Origin: Flabesymbios commensalis
Lineage: Eukaryota > Annelida > Polychaeta > Terebellida > Flabelligeridae
DNA: 64,000 bases
Assembly (NCBI GenBank): GCA_964017125.1
Contig: OZ024908.1
Span: forward strand, 84,430,132 to 84,494,131
Reading direction: 5' to 3'
Shown here: piece after piece, positions 37,670-48,911 of the stretch
Position numbering within the stretch: the stretch's first letter is position 1
How the letters are laid out: the number at the start of each line of letters is the position of its first letter
Translations under genes and position numbers: made by a program
Notes under the pieces: model-generated
The model's database searches: none
The model's input: the letters and a program-made list of their open reading frames with translations, nothing else
Told to the model about the DNA's origin: nothing

Positions 37670-38205
37670 AACACATTCTAATGATATTTAGAAAATGTTA
37701 GACTAAATAGTTTTTAAGGGTGTTTAGTAGACTACTCATGATGGATGTTGAAGGGTGTGTAGTAGTCATCATGGGTGTTAAAGGGTGTGTAGTACTCATA
37801 ATCTTCAAGAAAGTAGGCCTACTTCATGGCCTACTTCAGTAAACTATAAAAAATGTATGAGATTGAGATAATAATATAGGCCTAGGTAGGCCTACTATAA
37901 AATCATTATTATCCATAACAACTGAACTTCTAATACATAATGGCAAACTTAGAAAACCCTTTTATCACCACTTACAATCTCAATAAAATACTCAATCGTC
38001 CTGAATTTAAATGTCAAGATATAAATGTTATATATTAGGTTTTAGATGTTTATATCTAGGACTACCTCATTCACTTAGGGCCTACTCTGTTAAAACACTT
38101 AATAATATGTGACCATTTAATCAGAAGTGGTTGATAATTTATCACCCTTCAGGGGATGAAGGGTCTGTCGAGCGGGCCAGGTGGCTCACAACACAGATGG
38201 CACCA
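37670..38205. other. TAGGCCTA-rich unassigned DNA
   Basis: Near-duplicate ATGG(A)TGTT(G)AAGGGTGTGTAGTA phrases at 37740-37800 and several GGCCTA hexamers. No gene seen. Confidence 0.5.
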
Positions 38206-38209
38206 AACA

Positions 38210-38300
38210 TTCATCAGTTGTTGGAATAATGTTGTGCCAGCCTCTGCGACGCTGGCACAATATTATTCCAACATGGCATAGATTTCCTGTGTTATCTGGG
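38210..38300. repeat. CCAACATT palindrome family variant
   Basis: GTTGGAATAATGTTGTGCCA, GCCTCTGCGACGC, TGGCACAATATTATTCCAAC: long near-perfect palindrome. Confidence 0.7.
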
Positions 38301-38395
38301 ATGCAGGTCCACTTACAAGACACTTAATTTGAGGGGGTCTAGAGGGTAGGCTATATTGGGCCCGCGCCATGACCAGATGCCAGGTTACATCAGTG

Positions 38396-38470
38396 TAGTG
38401 GGCTTGGCGCATTGACGGAGCGCCAGAATGCCACGCCAGCGTCCCGGGTTCTAATTTGGGGGTCGAAGAG
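38396..38470 (+). mobile_element. tRNA-like SINE piece, third type
   Basis: GCTTGGCGCATTGACGGAGC, then GCCAGCGTCCCGGGTTC. Same GCCAGCGTCCC block as 31200. Confidence 0.4.
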
Positions 38471-38479
38471 TCAATATGA

Positions 38480-39240
38480 TTTTAACTGTTTTGAGATAAA
38501 TGACGTAGTGTTAGGCCTAGGCCTACCTGTATTTGGACATTCTAATGTAGGAGCCTAACGTTGCAAAATTGTATAATTTACAATAAATGATTGCATCTTT
38601 GTACAATTATTGATATATTTGCGTAGGGTCCATGAATGATGATAAAACAATAATATTTTCTTAGTGTGACGAATCCCTTTATAGCGATAGACCTACTACA
38701 CCCCCCCTTCTCCAGCCATGTTGAAGATGCTCGATGACAGCCGTGTGTACACATCACAAGCAGGGTACGACAGTGTACAGATAACACACATCATAACATG
38801 AACACATCACACTCATCACAACACCCAACCAGGCTACTGTCCTACAGGCTAGTATGACTTTGTTTGACTATTCAAACTGGTGAGTTTTACTTCTGAATTC
38901 TAGTTTCAAAACTTTATCGTAACGCTGGCATGGTTAGAGTTGTGCGCGCGCTACTATTTTCACGTGTGTGGATCCTGGACTGGTGTGTGCATGTGTAGCC
39001 CAAGTGGCAGTGTATGAACATGATGAAACAGTAGAGAGGACGTCACGGCTAGCTTTACATGAGTAGTTGACCATATTGACAGGACGCGAGTTTGGAGGAT
39101 TTATCTCGCACTTTCCTGTGAGTGTGAGAATACTAGTAGGCCTACCATAGATTAACCTTATATGGTTGATCTATGGTAGTTCAACCTCCAGGCTCCAGTG
39201 GCAGACCTGTAGCCAACGTGCTGTTTTAACATTTAACAGT
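38480..39240. other. Unassigned DNA
   Basis: CACATCACAAC-type short imperfect repeats near 38745-38825, otherwise no gene or repeat end recognised. Confidence 0.5.
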
Positions 39241-39241
39241 G

Positions 39242-39495
39242 TTGAACCCTTTAAGCCCCCACGATGCATTAAAGCATCATTTTACGTCCCTGAAAACAAA
39301 CCTAATTTTCCAGCAACTAAGGAGTTTTGGAAGAAAAAAAAATACTAGAAACTGTTGCCAATTCATGGCACTATTCTTCAATTTTTCACTCACTTCAAAT
39401 CATCTTTATCCACTACAAGTCGGGAATTGCGATAGCAATTCGCGGCTTGTAGTGGATGAATATGACAATGGTAAATTCAGGCCTGAAAAGGTTAA
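39242..39495 (+). mobile_element. Family B TTAA element (B2)
   Basis: TTGAA-CCCTTTAAGCCCCCACG (left TTAA altered) ... GGCCTGAAAAGG-TTAA. Hairpin arms TCTTTATCCACTACAAG and CTTGTAGTGGATGAATATGA, tip ATT-GCGATAGC-AAT. Confidence 0.75.
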
Positions 39496-39589
39496 ATCAG
39501 TGAACATGGTGAACACGACTATAAGTAGGCCTATATATAGTCGTTTTTAATTTGTTTCATTAGCCGAAAGAGACTGGAAAGGGAATGGC

Positions 39590-39740
39590 ATACGTTTAAA
39601 CATCAACATTTGCAAATGTTTTTGTTTGGTCTCAAATTGAACATTATGAGAGTGATTTTCACCCACTTATAGTTGTCAGTCGCGGTAGCGAGACACAATT
39701 TCAAGTCGGTGAAAATTTAAATTATTTTATATAGCCCTTT
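39590..39740 (-). mobile_element. Family D-like hairpin element
   Basis: TTCACCCACTTATAGTTGTC, tip GCGGTAGC, CACAATTTCAAGTCGGTGAA. Flanking TTTGTTTGGTCTCAAATTG resembles the D body. Termini not defined. Confidence 0.5.
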
Positions 39741-39804
39741 AGCATGTTTAATTTATCAATTATTAAGTAGGCCTACTCAGTAGGCCTTCAACACGCCCGT
39801 GTAT

Positions 39805-39900
39805 TTTGAGCATCTTTATCTATCCAGTTGTCTGCTACCGGCAGAATCAGACCCGTGGTCTGACTGTCAGACCTGATGCGGCAAGATGATTATGAGTGAC
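39805..39900. mobile_element. Internally deleted copy of the 44653-45105 MITE
   Basis: CATCTTTATCTATCCAGTTG then CTGCTACCGGCAGA, joined within a few dozen bases to GTCAGACCTGATGCGGCAAG. Both ends match the longer copy at 44653-45105, with the middle missing. Confidence 0.7.
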
Positions 39901-39924
39901 TACACACCGTGAAGTGCTAGATGC

Positions 39925-40015
39925 TGATCCAATGTTGTTTTATTGCCGGGCCAGCGTATCCTACATTGAACCGACATCAGGGAGTCAGCTTCTCGTGTTG
40001 GCTGTGTTTGCTTTT
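39925..40015. repeat. CCAACATT palindrome family copy, degraded
   Basis: GCTGATCCAATGTTG, GGGCCAGCGT, ACATTGAACCGACATC, TCTCGTGTTGGCTG. Confidence 0.5.
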
Positions 40016-40417
40016 ATTTCTTATTTCATGTGTGTGCACTGTTTGTAAATCCTAGATAAAATGGAACATCTTTGAGATCATTATTAGGTTCAAACAATGT
40101 GATCGATCTTGTCCGAGCTTGCCGTGAACAGCATGGTTCAACGTCAGAGATGGACAGCATGACAAAAGCTGTGGTTTTCTATGCTGGTGGTCAGTGTACG
40201 CTGAGACCAAAAATGTCATGAAAAATGTGAGGGTAGCCCTATTTAGATGATAAATTTATCTATAAAGTAGTTTGAGTCATCACGTTAAGGCATTATTCCA
40301 ATGAGATGTAAATATGTCATTACAGAATGATATAAAAATTATTGATCAAACAATGACGCACTGCAGTAGGCCTAATTAAGCAGCCCTCGCTGAGACGGGC
40401 TGCTTACTGTATTCTAC

Positions 40418-40461
40418 ACGCTCCGCCGCCGCCTCCGCTGCCGACGCCGCCGCTGCCGCCG
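40418..40461. repeat. GCC-type trinucleotide repeat
   Basis: CTCCGCCGCCGCCTCCGCTG and following imperfect GCC/GCT triplets, beside the short hairpin GCAGCCC...GGGCTGC. Confidence 0.8.
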
Positions 40462-40507
40462 CAGTTATTTCTTTTCAGGATAGCTAGGCCTACTAATCTA
40501 TCAACTC

Positions 40508-41600
40508 CTGCTTCCTCATACTTCACATAGCCATCACATACCACTGGGGAATTGTTTTGGTGACATTTTGATCCCCATATCATCAACCCTTAAATTACTA
40601 TGGCCACTAGAGAAGAAATACTCGTTAGCGCATTTCAGGAAAAAGTTGCCATCAGATCTTCTTTTAATTTGGCAAATATGTTCACCCATGTCAGCCAATG
40701 ACCTGATTACCTTTTGGGATCAAACAATTTCAATAAACGGCCATTTTGAATTTTGTAATATTCGCTTAACTCAAGAAATGCAAAATGACTGGACCATGAA
40801 TATGAAACAAAATGTAATGTCTCACACAAGGATAACCCATGACAAATTTCACACTAAAAAAATCCTAAACGGCCACGAGTCGGCTATTTTTTTTACTATT
40901 TTGGAAATCTTGCATGATAGCTGATGTATGAATTACTGCTTCCTCATACTTCACATAGCCATCATATACCACTGAGGAATTGTTTTGATGACATATTGAT
41001 CCCCATATCATCAACCCTTTAATTACTATGGCCACTAACGAAGAAATGCTAATTAGCGCATTTCACGGAAAAGTTGCGTTCAGATCTTCTTTTAATTTGG
41101 CAAATATGCTCAGCTATGTCAGCCAATGACCTGATTAACTTTTGGGATCAAACAATTTCAAAATGGCCGTTTAGCGGCCATTTTGAATTTTATAATATTT
41201 ACTTAACTCAAGAAATGCCAAATGACTGGACCATGAATATAAAACAAAATGTAATGTCTCACACAAGGATAACCCATGACAAATTTCACACTAAAAAATG
41301 CAAAATGGCCGCCAGTCGGCCATTTAATATTTTTTTCATCATCTCGGAAATCTTGCATGACAGCTGATCTATGAATTTCTGCTTCCTCATACTTCACATA
41401 ACCACTGGGGATTTTTCGTGACATTTTGATTCCCATATAATCAACCCTTTAATTACTAGCGCTACTAACAAAGAAATACTTGTTAGCGCGTTTCAGGAAA
41501 TAGTTTCCAGCAGATCTTCTTATTTGGCAAATATCTGAATATGCACAGCAATGTCAGCCAATGATTTGATTAACTTTTGGAAGCAAACAATTTTAAAATA
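40508..41600 (+). repeat. ~435-bp tandem repeat, about 2.5 copies
   Basis: Units start CTGCTTCCTCATACTTCACA at 40508 and 40936, and TCTGCTTCCTCATACTTC at 41378; periods are about 428 and 443. Each full unit has CGGCCATTTTGAATTTT and a later GGCCACGAGTCGGC or GGCCGCCAGTCGGC palindrome. The ORFs of 118 and 97 codons are the same passage in two units and show no protein motif. The third unit is partial. Confidence 0.85.
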
Positions 41601-41604
41601 GTGG

Positions 41605-42246
41605 TCGAGCGATAACGGAGGGCTGCTTTCGTGTTCGTTTCCGAACACCGGATTTTGTGTGCACAACCGGTCCATCACCATGATCAAGCACGAGGCACTT
41701 TCACTGTCGCAAGCATGTTCCTGTAATGTTTTACACAATATAAAATGAAACATCTGTCATGCGGGTAATTGCCATTAACATTTATGAAATGTGAAGTGTT
41801 TCTATCTAAATGCGCTGTCTATTTAGGCTATCTGTGTACAGGTGTATACGTATATGCCGGCCTCATCATTGTGTTGTTGGTCGTCACTGACCAGGCGAAG
41901 CGAGGCAACACAATTTCTGAGTCATCAAATATTTTTTTACAACATGTCTTTCAGCATGTTCAGACAATTATTTATTTCACGAAAATTTAGTTTCAAAATA
42001 TGTTTTTAAAAAATACTGCAGTTTCCGGTGATCTACAACTAAAAGTGGGTGAACATCAGCCTACCCATATTTGTTTATTTTGAGACTAAACATGCTAAAC
42101 ATTTGCCAATATTTATGTTTAACATGTTTATATATCAAATTTCCCAAATATCAGTGAATCAGTGAATTGATCGGCTAACCCTTTCGAGCCTGAATTTACC
42201 ATTAGGCTACCCATGATGTCATGTATAGTACACGTGTCTGCCTAGC
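41605..42246. other. Unassigned DNA
   Basis: No gene recognised. CCCTTTCGAGCCTGAATTTA at about 42180 is an inverted piece of a family B terminus. Confidence 0.5.
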
Positions 42247-42542
42247 TTAACCCTTACAAAGCTGACATATTGTTGTATAAGCCATGGAGACCAAAGGGTT
42301 TTATCAATTTGAAATCGTCATGAACTGATAAATGTCTTGGTTTGCTCTTCCCGCTTTATTCGAATACCTATCTTATGCAGGGTTATGGGTCTACGGCAAT
42401 TTGTTTTCTTCTTTCAGTGCGGGATCGGCTTTAGACGTCAGATTCTGACCTCTAAAGTCGTCCCCCTTTCTGTGATAATTTTCACTCACTTGAAGTTGTG
42501 GATCGCGTCAGCGAGACACAACTTCAAGTGGGTGAAAATTAA
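42247..42542 (+). mobile_element. TTAA element: family C body plus family A hairpin
   Basis: TTAA-CCCTTACAAAGCTGACA, CCAAAGGGTTTTATCAATTT, GGTTATGGGTCTACGGC, GTGCGGGATCGGCTTTAGAC, then directly the family A hairpin (CACTCACTTGAAGTTGTGG, tip GCGTCAGC) and TTAA. A hybrid of two families. Confidence 0.65.
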
Positions 42543-42544
42543 TT

Positions 42545-43265
42545 ATAATCTGATATTACACACGCGTTGACTTGATACTAACTAGTACAGGTCTGGTATC
42601 ATCAGATCAAGATCTTGATTGGAAGTTATTGATGAGATATACAGTGATATAGACGTACATGATATTAGGCCTACTAAAGGCCTATATTGTACAATGGACA
42701 TACCAATGAACTTTATATAAACTATAAAATAATTGTTACTAAACCCAACGTGTTATCCTTAGTTACTTTAATCATGGTGATGTTGTCCTCTGTTTTTATC
42801 TCTAATAAATGACATAATGTTATATTTATTTCAAATAAAACCAAGATTAATGGAACATTTCTTGTAGCCCACCTCTTGTAGAGTTGGGTGGTGTTGGAAG
42901 GCGTTATTTGTATACGTATTTAAGTGCTATAGTTGACGACATTATCTCAGCTGAGTACATTTAATAACGATGTGATTTCAGTAACTACATTGATTATGTG
43001 CTTAGTTGACGACATTATTTGAGTACATTTATGATGTGCTTGAGTTTACGACGTCATTTGGATAATTTGACTGACGTTTTTCATCTGTATACTGGTAGTT
43101 AATGTTATGTAGCCGCATATTGCCAGTGAATTTTGTACATTTTTCATTTGCTTCAGTTGACGAATTGGTACACAGTTATCATGGTTATTGTTACATCAGT
43201 TTTCAGATAATTTAAACATGTTAAACTCCTTATTTTAAAGCCTTCGCTAACCAATCACATTCCTG
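42545..43265. other. DNA just upstream of the GPCR coding exon
   Basis: Near 42930-43060 three related phrases TTGACGACATTAT / TTTACGACGTCATTTG occur. A promoter or first exon could lie here, but I see no clear core motif. Confidence 0.4.
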
Positions 43266-43292
43266 TTTCAGGGCGAGGCTCTAACCATCACG

Positions 43293-43613
43293 ATGACGTT
43301 ACAGGACGTGACGTGGGACATGACGTCATCAGTCACCATGGGGGTATCCCTGTTTGACAACGTGACGTCATACAACGCCAGTGTCAACGTCAGCGGCAAC
43401 GCATCGGAATTTGGAGACCTTTCCAGCTTGTTCTCTGATCACAGACCTGTGGTCGCCAACATCAACAGATACCTAACCCCCCTCTGGTACATTGTGGGCT
43501 TCCCCGGGAATACCCTTGCCTTTCTGGTCTGGATACGGCGGCGCATGCGTCCCAGCTCCGGATGTTACCTCTCCGCTCTGGCTGCTAATGACCTCATGTT
43601 CCTCATCTTCCAG
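43293..43613 (+). CDS. Class A GPCR (peptide-receptor-like), coding exon 1
   Basis: First coding exon of a seven-transmembrane receptor at the plasma membrane. It encodes residues 1-107. The N-terminus (about 1-57) has four N-glycosylation sequons (N23, N28, N32, N36) and no evident signal peptide. TM1 is about 58-82 with the GN motif (N73, position 1.50). The first intracellular loop is basic (IRRRMRPSSG). TM2 starts at about 91 with the LxxxD motif (D100, position 2.50). The exon ends at CAG followed by the donor GTAAAGT, in phase 0, inside TM2. A good acceptor (CCTGTTTCAG, ending 43271, with a CTAAC branch-like site just upstream) lies 21 bases before the ATG, which suggests an upstream non-coding exon that I cannot locate. 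The start is the first in-frame ATG after that acceptor; Met10 and Met16 are alternatives. The ligand cannot be told from sequence. Confidence 0.85.
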
Positions 43614-43632
43614 GTAAAGTACCATAGCGTGA

Positions 43633-43850
43633 CTTGATTCTATACGCTGACATATTTTTGTATACATTATGGCGACCGAAGGTTTTTTGAAATCATCATG
43701 AATGTCTTAGCTAGCTCTTTCCGCTTCCTTTGGATACCTTATTTTAAAATTTATTTCAGTGCGGGGATCGTCTTTAGACTTCAGAATCTGACTTCTACAG
43801 ACGTCAGATTCTTATGTCTAAGGACGGTCCCCTCGCGCAAAGGGTTATAT
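43633..43850 (+). mobile_element. Family C TTAA element in the GPCR intron
   Basis: TTGATTCTATACGCTGACA (left TTAA lost), CGACCGAAGGTTTTTTGAAA, GTGCGGGGATCGTCTTTAG, hairpin GACTTCAGAATCTGAC..., ending CGCGCAAAGGGTTA. It starts about 20 bases after the splice donor. Confidence 0.6.
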
Positions 43851-44264
43851 TAAGCATTTGACCTCCAACCCAGTAGCACATGTGCCACTTGGAAATCCAA
43901 ATAAATTTATTCATATTAATACCAGCCTCCAATTATTTATTTAATTAGAATTTTGCTTGAAGTGGTAGAAGAGAATGACTTGATTAACGTGACTACCTTT
44001 ATTACAATATCATCAAGTATTCGTTTTATTTTATCAAAACTTTGTTACATTATTTTATGACTTTGTTACATTTTAGCAATACTTTGTTACAAGGACCACT
44101 AAGCTGGCTCTCTCGCTGTTATCTGGTTACAGACCCTACGGGGAGTGTAGTTAATAATATTATGTAATAACCTTCAAAATTAAAGTAGTGTATGTTACCC
44201 ACTGACTCTGCCAGCATAATAACTATCTCTTGAAAGCAATAAATAATGCGACTCCATCCGTTAT

Positions 44265-44478
44265 TTTTTTTGTTCATTTGAAGCTGGAATTGCAAACGCA
44301 ATTTCCAGCTTCAAATAAAGAAAAAGATATGTTACAATATATCAGTTTATAAAATCTTGCAGTTGTGAATTATTTGATAAACTGATCACCTACCACAAAT
44401 TACGTTTCCACTTTTAGTGGCATTTGATTCTGGCTTGAAACGGGTCAAACCGTATCTATATACGGTACTAGCAGCATA
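44265..44478 (+). mobile_element. Family E-like hairpin element
   Basis: CATTTGAAGCTGGAATTGC, tip GCAAACGC, AATTTCCAGCTTCAAATAA; right end TAGCAGCATAAGGG resembles the E1 terminus CAGCAGCACAAGGG. Here the tip departs from the GNNA rule. Confidence 0.55.
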
Positions 44479-44652
44479 AGGGATAACCCCTAGAACACTG
44501 ATGTCGACTACAGTAGCCATTCTGTGGTTTTGTTAGTAAATATATGTTCCATGTAATCAGATGTTAGTTATTAATAAAATGTGTTAAATCTTGACACATT
44601 GAATTGACATTGATATATTGATAACTTGATTCATAAATTTAAAAAAGCATAT

Positions 44653-45105
44653 CAATTTTCATCTTTATCTATCCAGTTGTCTGCTACCGGCAGACACCTG
44701 GATATCACGCATATGTGCTATGAGCATGCCGTCCTCTCCGAGGCCGTGGATTGATATATTTGCTTTAACTGAAAAATTCAACATGGAGGTTACTGGGAGC
44801 GATCTCGACCTCAAAGTCCGTAAAATGTCCATAACTTTTTAATGACTGTGCGACCTCTGAGCTGAGTATGCGGGCATGGAACTGAAATGTTACTGATTTA
44901 AAAAAAACTATTTTCAACCTGATTATTCCCCGATATATTCACATATGACAGTCCAAAGAAATGTCCCACGATGTTGTACATGGTCAATCTGTGGCTGAAG
45001 TAAACCGGTGACGTCATAATGAATATCCATGTTGCTCGCAGCCCTCCCGCTCGCACAGCCTTCACACACACCTGTTGTCAAAGTCAGACCTGATGCGGCA
45101 AGATG
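44653..45105. mobile_element. ~450-bp MITE, long form
   Basis: It starts TCATCTTTATCTATCCAG and ends GACCTGATGCGGCAAGATGA. Both ends recur at 39805-39900 with only a short middle. Terminal TCATCTT/AAGATGA is the only inverted match seen. No ORF. Superfamily not recognised. Confidence 0.6.
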
Positions 45106-45107
45106 AT

Positions 45108-45190
45108 CAATTTTCAGTCATTTGAAGTTGTGTATCGCTAACTTCAAGTGACCAAAAATTTTAATAGAATACTCAGAGCCCTGGTGGTTA
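45108..45190. mobile_element. Family D-like hairpin terminus
   Basis: TTTTCAGTCATTTGAAGTTG, damaged tip, AACTTCAAGTGACCAAAAA, then CTCAGAGCCCTGGTGG-TTAA. Same right end type as 56915-57011. Confidence 0.5.
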
Positions 45191-46039
45191 ACTGACGTGA
45201 TGTCTATGGAGAAAGCACTGAAGTAATACACATACCAGCATGAGATTTTTATTGGGCATTACGGATGAAAACTCACTCCCTGCTTGTCAATCGAAAAAAA
45301 CAATTTAATGTTGTAATACATTATGCATGTATTAAAGGAACCGTTTGTCAAGGTCATAATCTAAAGTCGGATACTTTGTTCAAAAATCCATTTCATGGTC
45401 GCGGTACCTTTTCGATGTTTTATTTCAACTCCCCAGGAAGCATGTAGACCCTTCGACAAATTCGGTAGAAACAGGGCACATTGCCGTCTCTGTCCTGTAC
45501 TCATTAAAGTATGCTATGGTGCACAGGTCAAGCATATGAATGAGCGAGTATTTCCCATATGAAAGACGTAATATGGAAACACTAGCTGGACTCGAACTCC
45601 TAAACAAAGGGTAACATTACAAATCTATTGTACTTGATATTACCCATATATGGTCCAAATTTCACTCGTTTTTAGCCTCAGACGCATCGTTTTCAAGACA
45701 TGACAGTTTTAACCCCACGGTACCCACGAGCTATTGGCCAAATCGTTTCAAAAACATAATACCTCATAATCCAAGGATCAGTGATAAGCAAAAAACGGTA
45801 GAAAAACCGCTGAAGTAAATGTTTAAACTTAAATTGTTTACATAGAACTAAATTAAAATCGAATGGAAAAGTATCACAGGCAGTGGTGGTTATTGGGATC
45901 GCCTGACAAGCCAGAGATAGGGCTTCTTACCCAGCTGCTTCTATTCATGTTTCTAAAAAACAATTACCATGATTACAGATTATCTAGTAGTTTATTGATA
46001 AAATTCAGTTTTGATTTGATGTGGAGCCTCCTCTTTTAT

Positions 46040-46172
46040 TTGCTGATCATCTCATGATCCACAGAACGTTTTCCTGTCCCAGTTTAGTATGTAATGTATG
46101 TGCACACACGTGGCACAAATTCTTCATTTATTTATTCGTTTGTTCATTGTTTGTTCATTTATTCAGTGTGTT
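46040..46172 (+). mobile_element. Dimeric-SINE 3' tail fragment leading into the minisatellite
   Basis: TTTTCCTGTCCCAGTTTAG and GTGCACACACGTGGCACAAA resemble the SINE tail CTCCTGGCCCAGTTTAGCC / GTGCACAAAGGTGGCC. A second copy with the same downstream TTATTCGTTTGTTCATTG lies at 46605-46725 inside the array. Confidence 0.55.
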
Positions 46173-48425
46173 GAAGTAAAAGAAAGTAATAGCTATGATT
46201 GACGCAGTACTCGACAACATATTTGAAGTGTTAATTTAAAAGAAAATAATAGTTAGGATATACGCAGTACTGCAGTACTAGACAACATATTTGAAGTGCT
46301 AATGTATTAGAAAATAATAGTTCACGCAGTACTATATAACATATTTGAAGTGCTAATTTAAAAGAAAATAATAGTTAGGATCGACGTAGTACTATACAAT
46401 ATATTTGAAGTGCTGCTAATTTAAAAGAAAATAATCGTCAGCATTGACGCAGTACTATACAACATATTTGTTGTGTTAATTTAAAAGTATATAATAGTTA
46501 GGATTAGCGCGGTACTATGAAAAATATTTGAAGTGCTAATTTAAAGGAAAATAATAGTTAGGATTGACACAGTACTATACGGAATATTTCATGTGCTAAT
46601 TATAATTTTTTCCTGGTCCAGTTCAGCATGTAATGTATGGCCCACACGTGACACAGATTCTTCATTTATTTATTCGTTTGTTCATTGTTTGTTCATTTAT
46701 TCAGTGTGTTGTAGTAAAAGAAAGTAATAGCTATGATTGACGCAGTACTAGTCTAGTACTGTGTCAGATAATTTAAAGGAAAATAATAGTTAGGATTGAT
46801 GCAGTACTATACAACATATTTGATGTGCTAATTTAAAAGTAAAAAATATTTAGGATTGACGCAGTACTTTACTACATATTTGAAATGCTAATTTAAAGGA
46901 AAATAATAGTTGATGCAGTACTATAAAACATATTTGAAGTGCTAATTTAAAAGTAAATACTAGTTAGGATTGACGCAGTACTTTACTACATATTTGAAAT
47001 GCTAATTTAAAGGAAAATAATGGTGGATGCAGTACTATACAACACATTTGAAGTGCTAATTTAAAGGAAAATAATAGTTGATGCAGTACTATACAACACA
47101 TTTGAAGTGCTAATTTAAAAGTAAATAATAGTTGATGCAGTACTATACAACATATTTGAAGTGCTAATTTAAAAATAAATAATAGTTGATGCAGTACTAT
47201 ACAACATATTTGAAGTGCTAATTTAAAAGTAAATAATAGTTAGGATTGACGCAGTACTTTACTACATATTTGAAGTGCTAATTTAAAGGACAATAATAGT
47301 TGATGCAGTACTATACAACATATTTGAAGTGCTAATTTAAAAGTAAATAATAGTTGATGCAGTACTATACAACATATTTGAAGCGCTAATTTAAAAGTAA
47401 ATAATAGTTGATGCAGTACTATACAACATATTTGAAGTGCTAATTTAAAAGTAAATAATAGTTGATGCAGTACTATACAACATATTTGAAGTGCTAATTT
47501 AAGAGTAAATAACAGTTGATGCAGTACTATACAACATATTTGAGGTGCTAATTTGAAAGAATATACTAGTTTGGATTGACCCAGTACTAGACAACGTATT
47601 TGATGGGCTAAGTTAAAAGTGAATAAAAGTTAGGATTGACGCAGTACTATACGACATATTTGATGTGCTAATTTAAAAGTAAATAATAGTTAGGATTGAT
47701 GCAGTACTATACAACATATTTGAGGTGCTAATTTGAAAGAATATACTAGTTTGGATTGACCCAGTACTTTACTACATATTTGAAGTGCTAATTTAAAGAG
47801 AAATAATAGTTGATGCAGTACTATACAACATATTTGAAGTGCTAATTTAAAAGTAAATAATAGTTGATGCAGTACATACAACATATTTGAAGTGCTAATT
47901 TAAAAGTAAATAATAGTTGATGCAGTACTATACAACATATTTGAAGTGCTAATTTAAAAGTAAATAATAGTTGATGCAGTACTATACAACAAATTTGAAG
48001 TGCTAATTTAAAAGTAAATAATAGTTGACGCAGTACTATACGACATATTTGAAGTGCTAATTTGAAAGAATATACTAGTTTGGATTGACGCAGTACTTTA
48101 CTACATATTTGATGTGCCAAGTTAAAAGTGAATAAAAGTTAGGATTGACGCAGTACTGTACGACATATTTGGAGTGCTAATTTAAATGAAAATAATAGTT
48201 AGGATTGACGCAGTACTAGGTCTATACGACATATTTGATGGGCTAATTTAAAAGTAAATAATAGTTAGGCTTGACGCAGTACTATACGACATATTTGGAG
48301 TGCTAATTTAAATGAAAATAATAGTTAGGATTGACGCGGTAGTATACAACAAGTTTCATGCACTAATATAAAAGAAAATAATAGTTTAGAATTGACGAAG
48401 TACCATACAAAATGTTTGACATGTC
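46173..48425. repeat. Minisatellite, 54- to 61-bp units, about 35-40 copies
   Basis: Unit core GATGCAGTACTATACAACAT then ATTTGAAGTGCTAATTTAAA, followed by either AGTAAATAATAGTT (54-bp form) or a longer GTTAGGATTGACGCAG form (about 60 bp). The middle (about 47030-48030) is most homogeneous; the edges are more diverged. It is interrupted at 46605-46740 by a copy of the SINE-tail segment. The repeated VLHQLLFTFKLALQIC-like ORFs on the minus strand are translated satellite, not protein. Confidence 0.95.
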
Positions 48426-48670
48426 ATTCAAAATAACAGTTGGCAAGGTTAGGATCGACGTTCTATGATTTCAGGGATCTATTGAATGTTGCTTGATCAT
48501 GTTGGTGAAAAAATGTAATAATTTTTATAAATAAAATAATTTTGTCATTGTCGCTGCAAAATATTATTGTTTGTCTACTGTGTGTTTAAACATGTTAAAT
48601 GACGTTTTGTGTGTTTGTGTTTGTCTACTGCTGTTCAAAGCCAAAAAGCAGTAACTGTTTCACTTTGGTA

Positions 48671-48911
48671 TTAACCCTTTGACCGCCAAATTATTCAATT
48701 TGATTTTTCATCCACTTGAAGTTGTGTCTCGCTGACGCGATCCGCAACTTCAAGTGAGTGAAAATTATGCAGATTTGACAAAATGCAGGTCAACTCTTTT
48801 CAAATCGTGCTGATTGATTGATGTTTTAACATGTTTAAAAGGCGGTACTGAATGTGGTAATACTTAAGTGAAAAACCGACTAAATTCGGCACCGGCGGTT
48901 ATAGGGTCTAA
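48671..48911 (+). mobile_element. Family A TTAA element (A6)
   Basis: TTAA-CCCTTTGACCGCCAAATT ... ACCGGCGGTTATAGGG with an altered final TTAA. Hairpin CATCCACTTGAAGTTGTGTC, tip GCTGACGC (GCGTCAGC on the other strand), CAACTTCAAGTGAGTG. Confidence 0.8.

Noticed and set aside
40568-41367. Two similar ORFs (118 and 97 codons), as if a duplicated small gene
   Set aside because: They follow the 435-bp tandem repeat, contain no domain, and differ by length changes between units.
47690-48120. Minus-strand ORFs repeating LLFTFKLALQIC-like phrases
   Set aside because: They are the 54-bp minisatellite, which is a multiple of three, translated; not a repeat protein gene.
46173-48425. CRISPR-like array of regular repeats
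   Set aside because: Units are continuous without unique spacers, vary in length, and lie in a eukaryotic intron.
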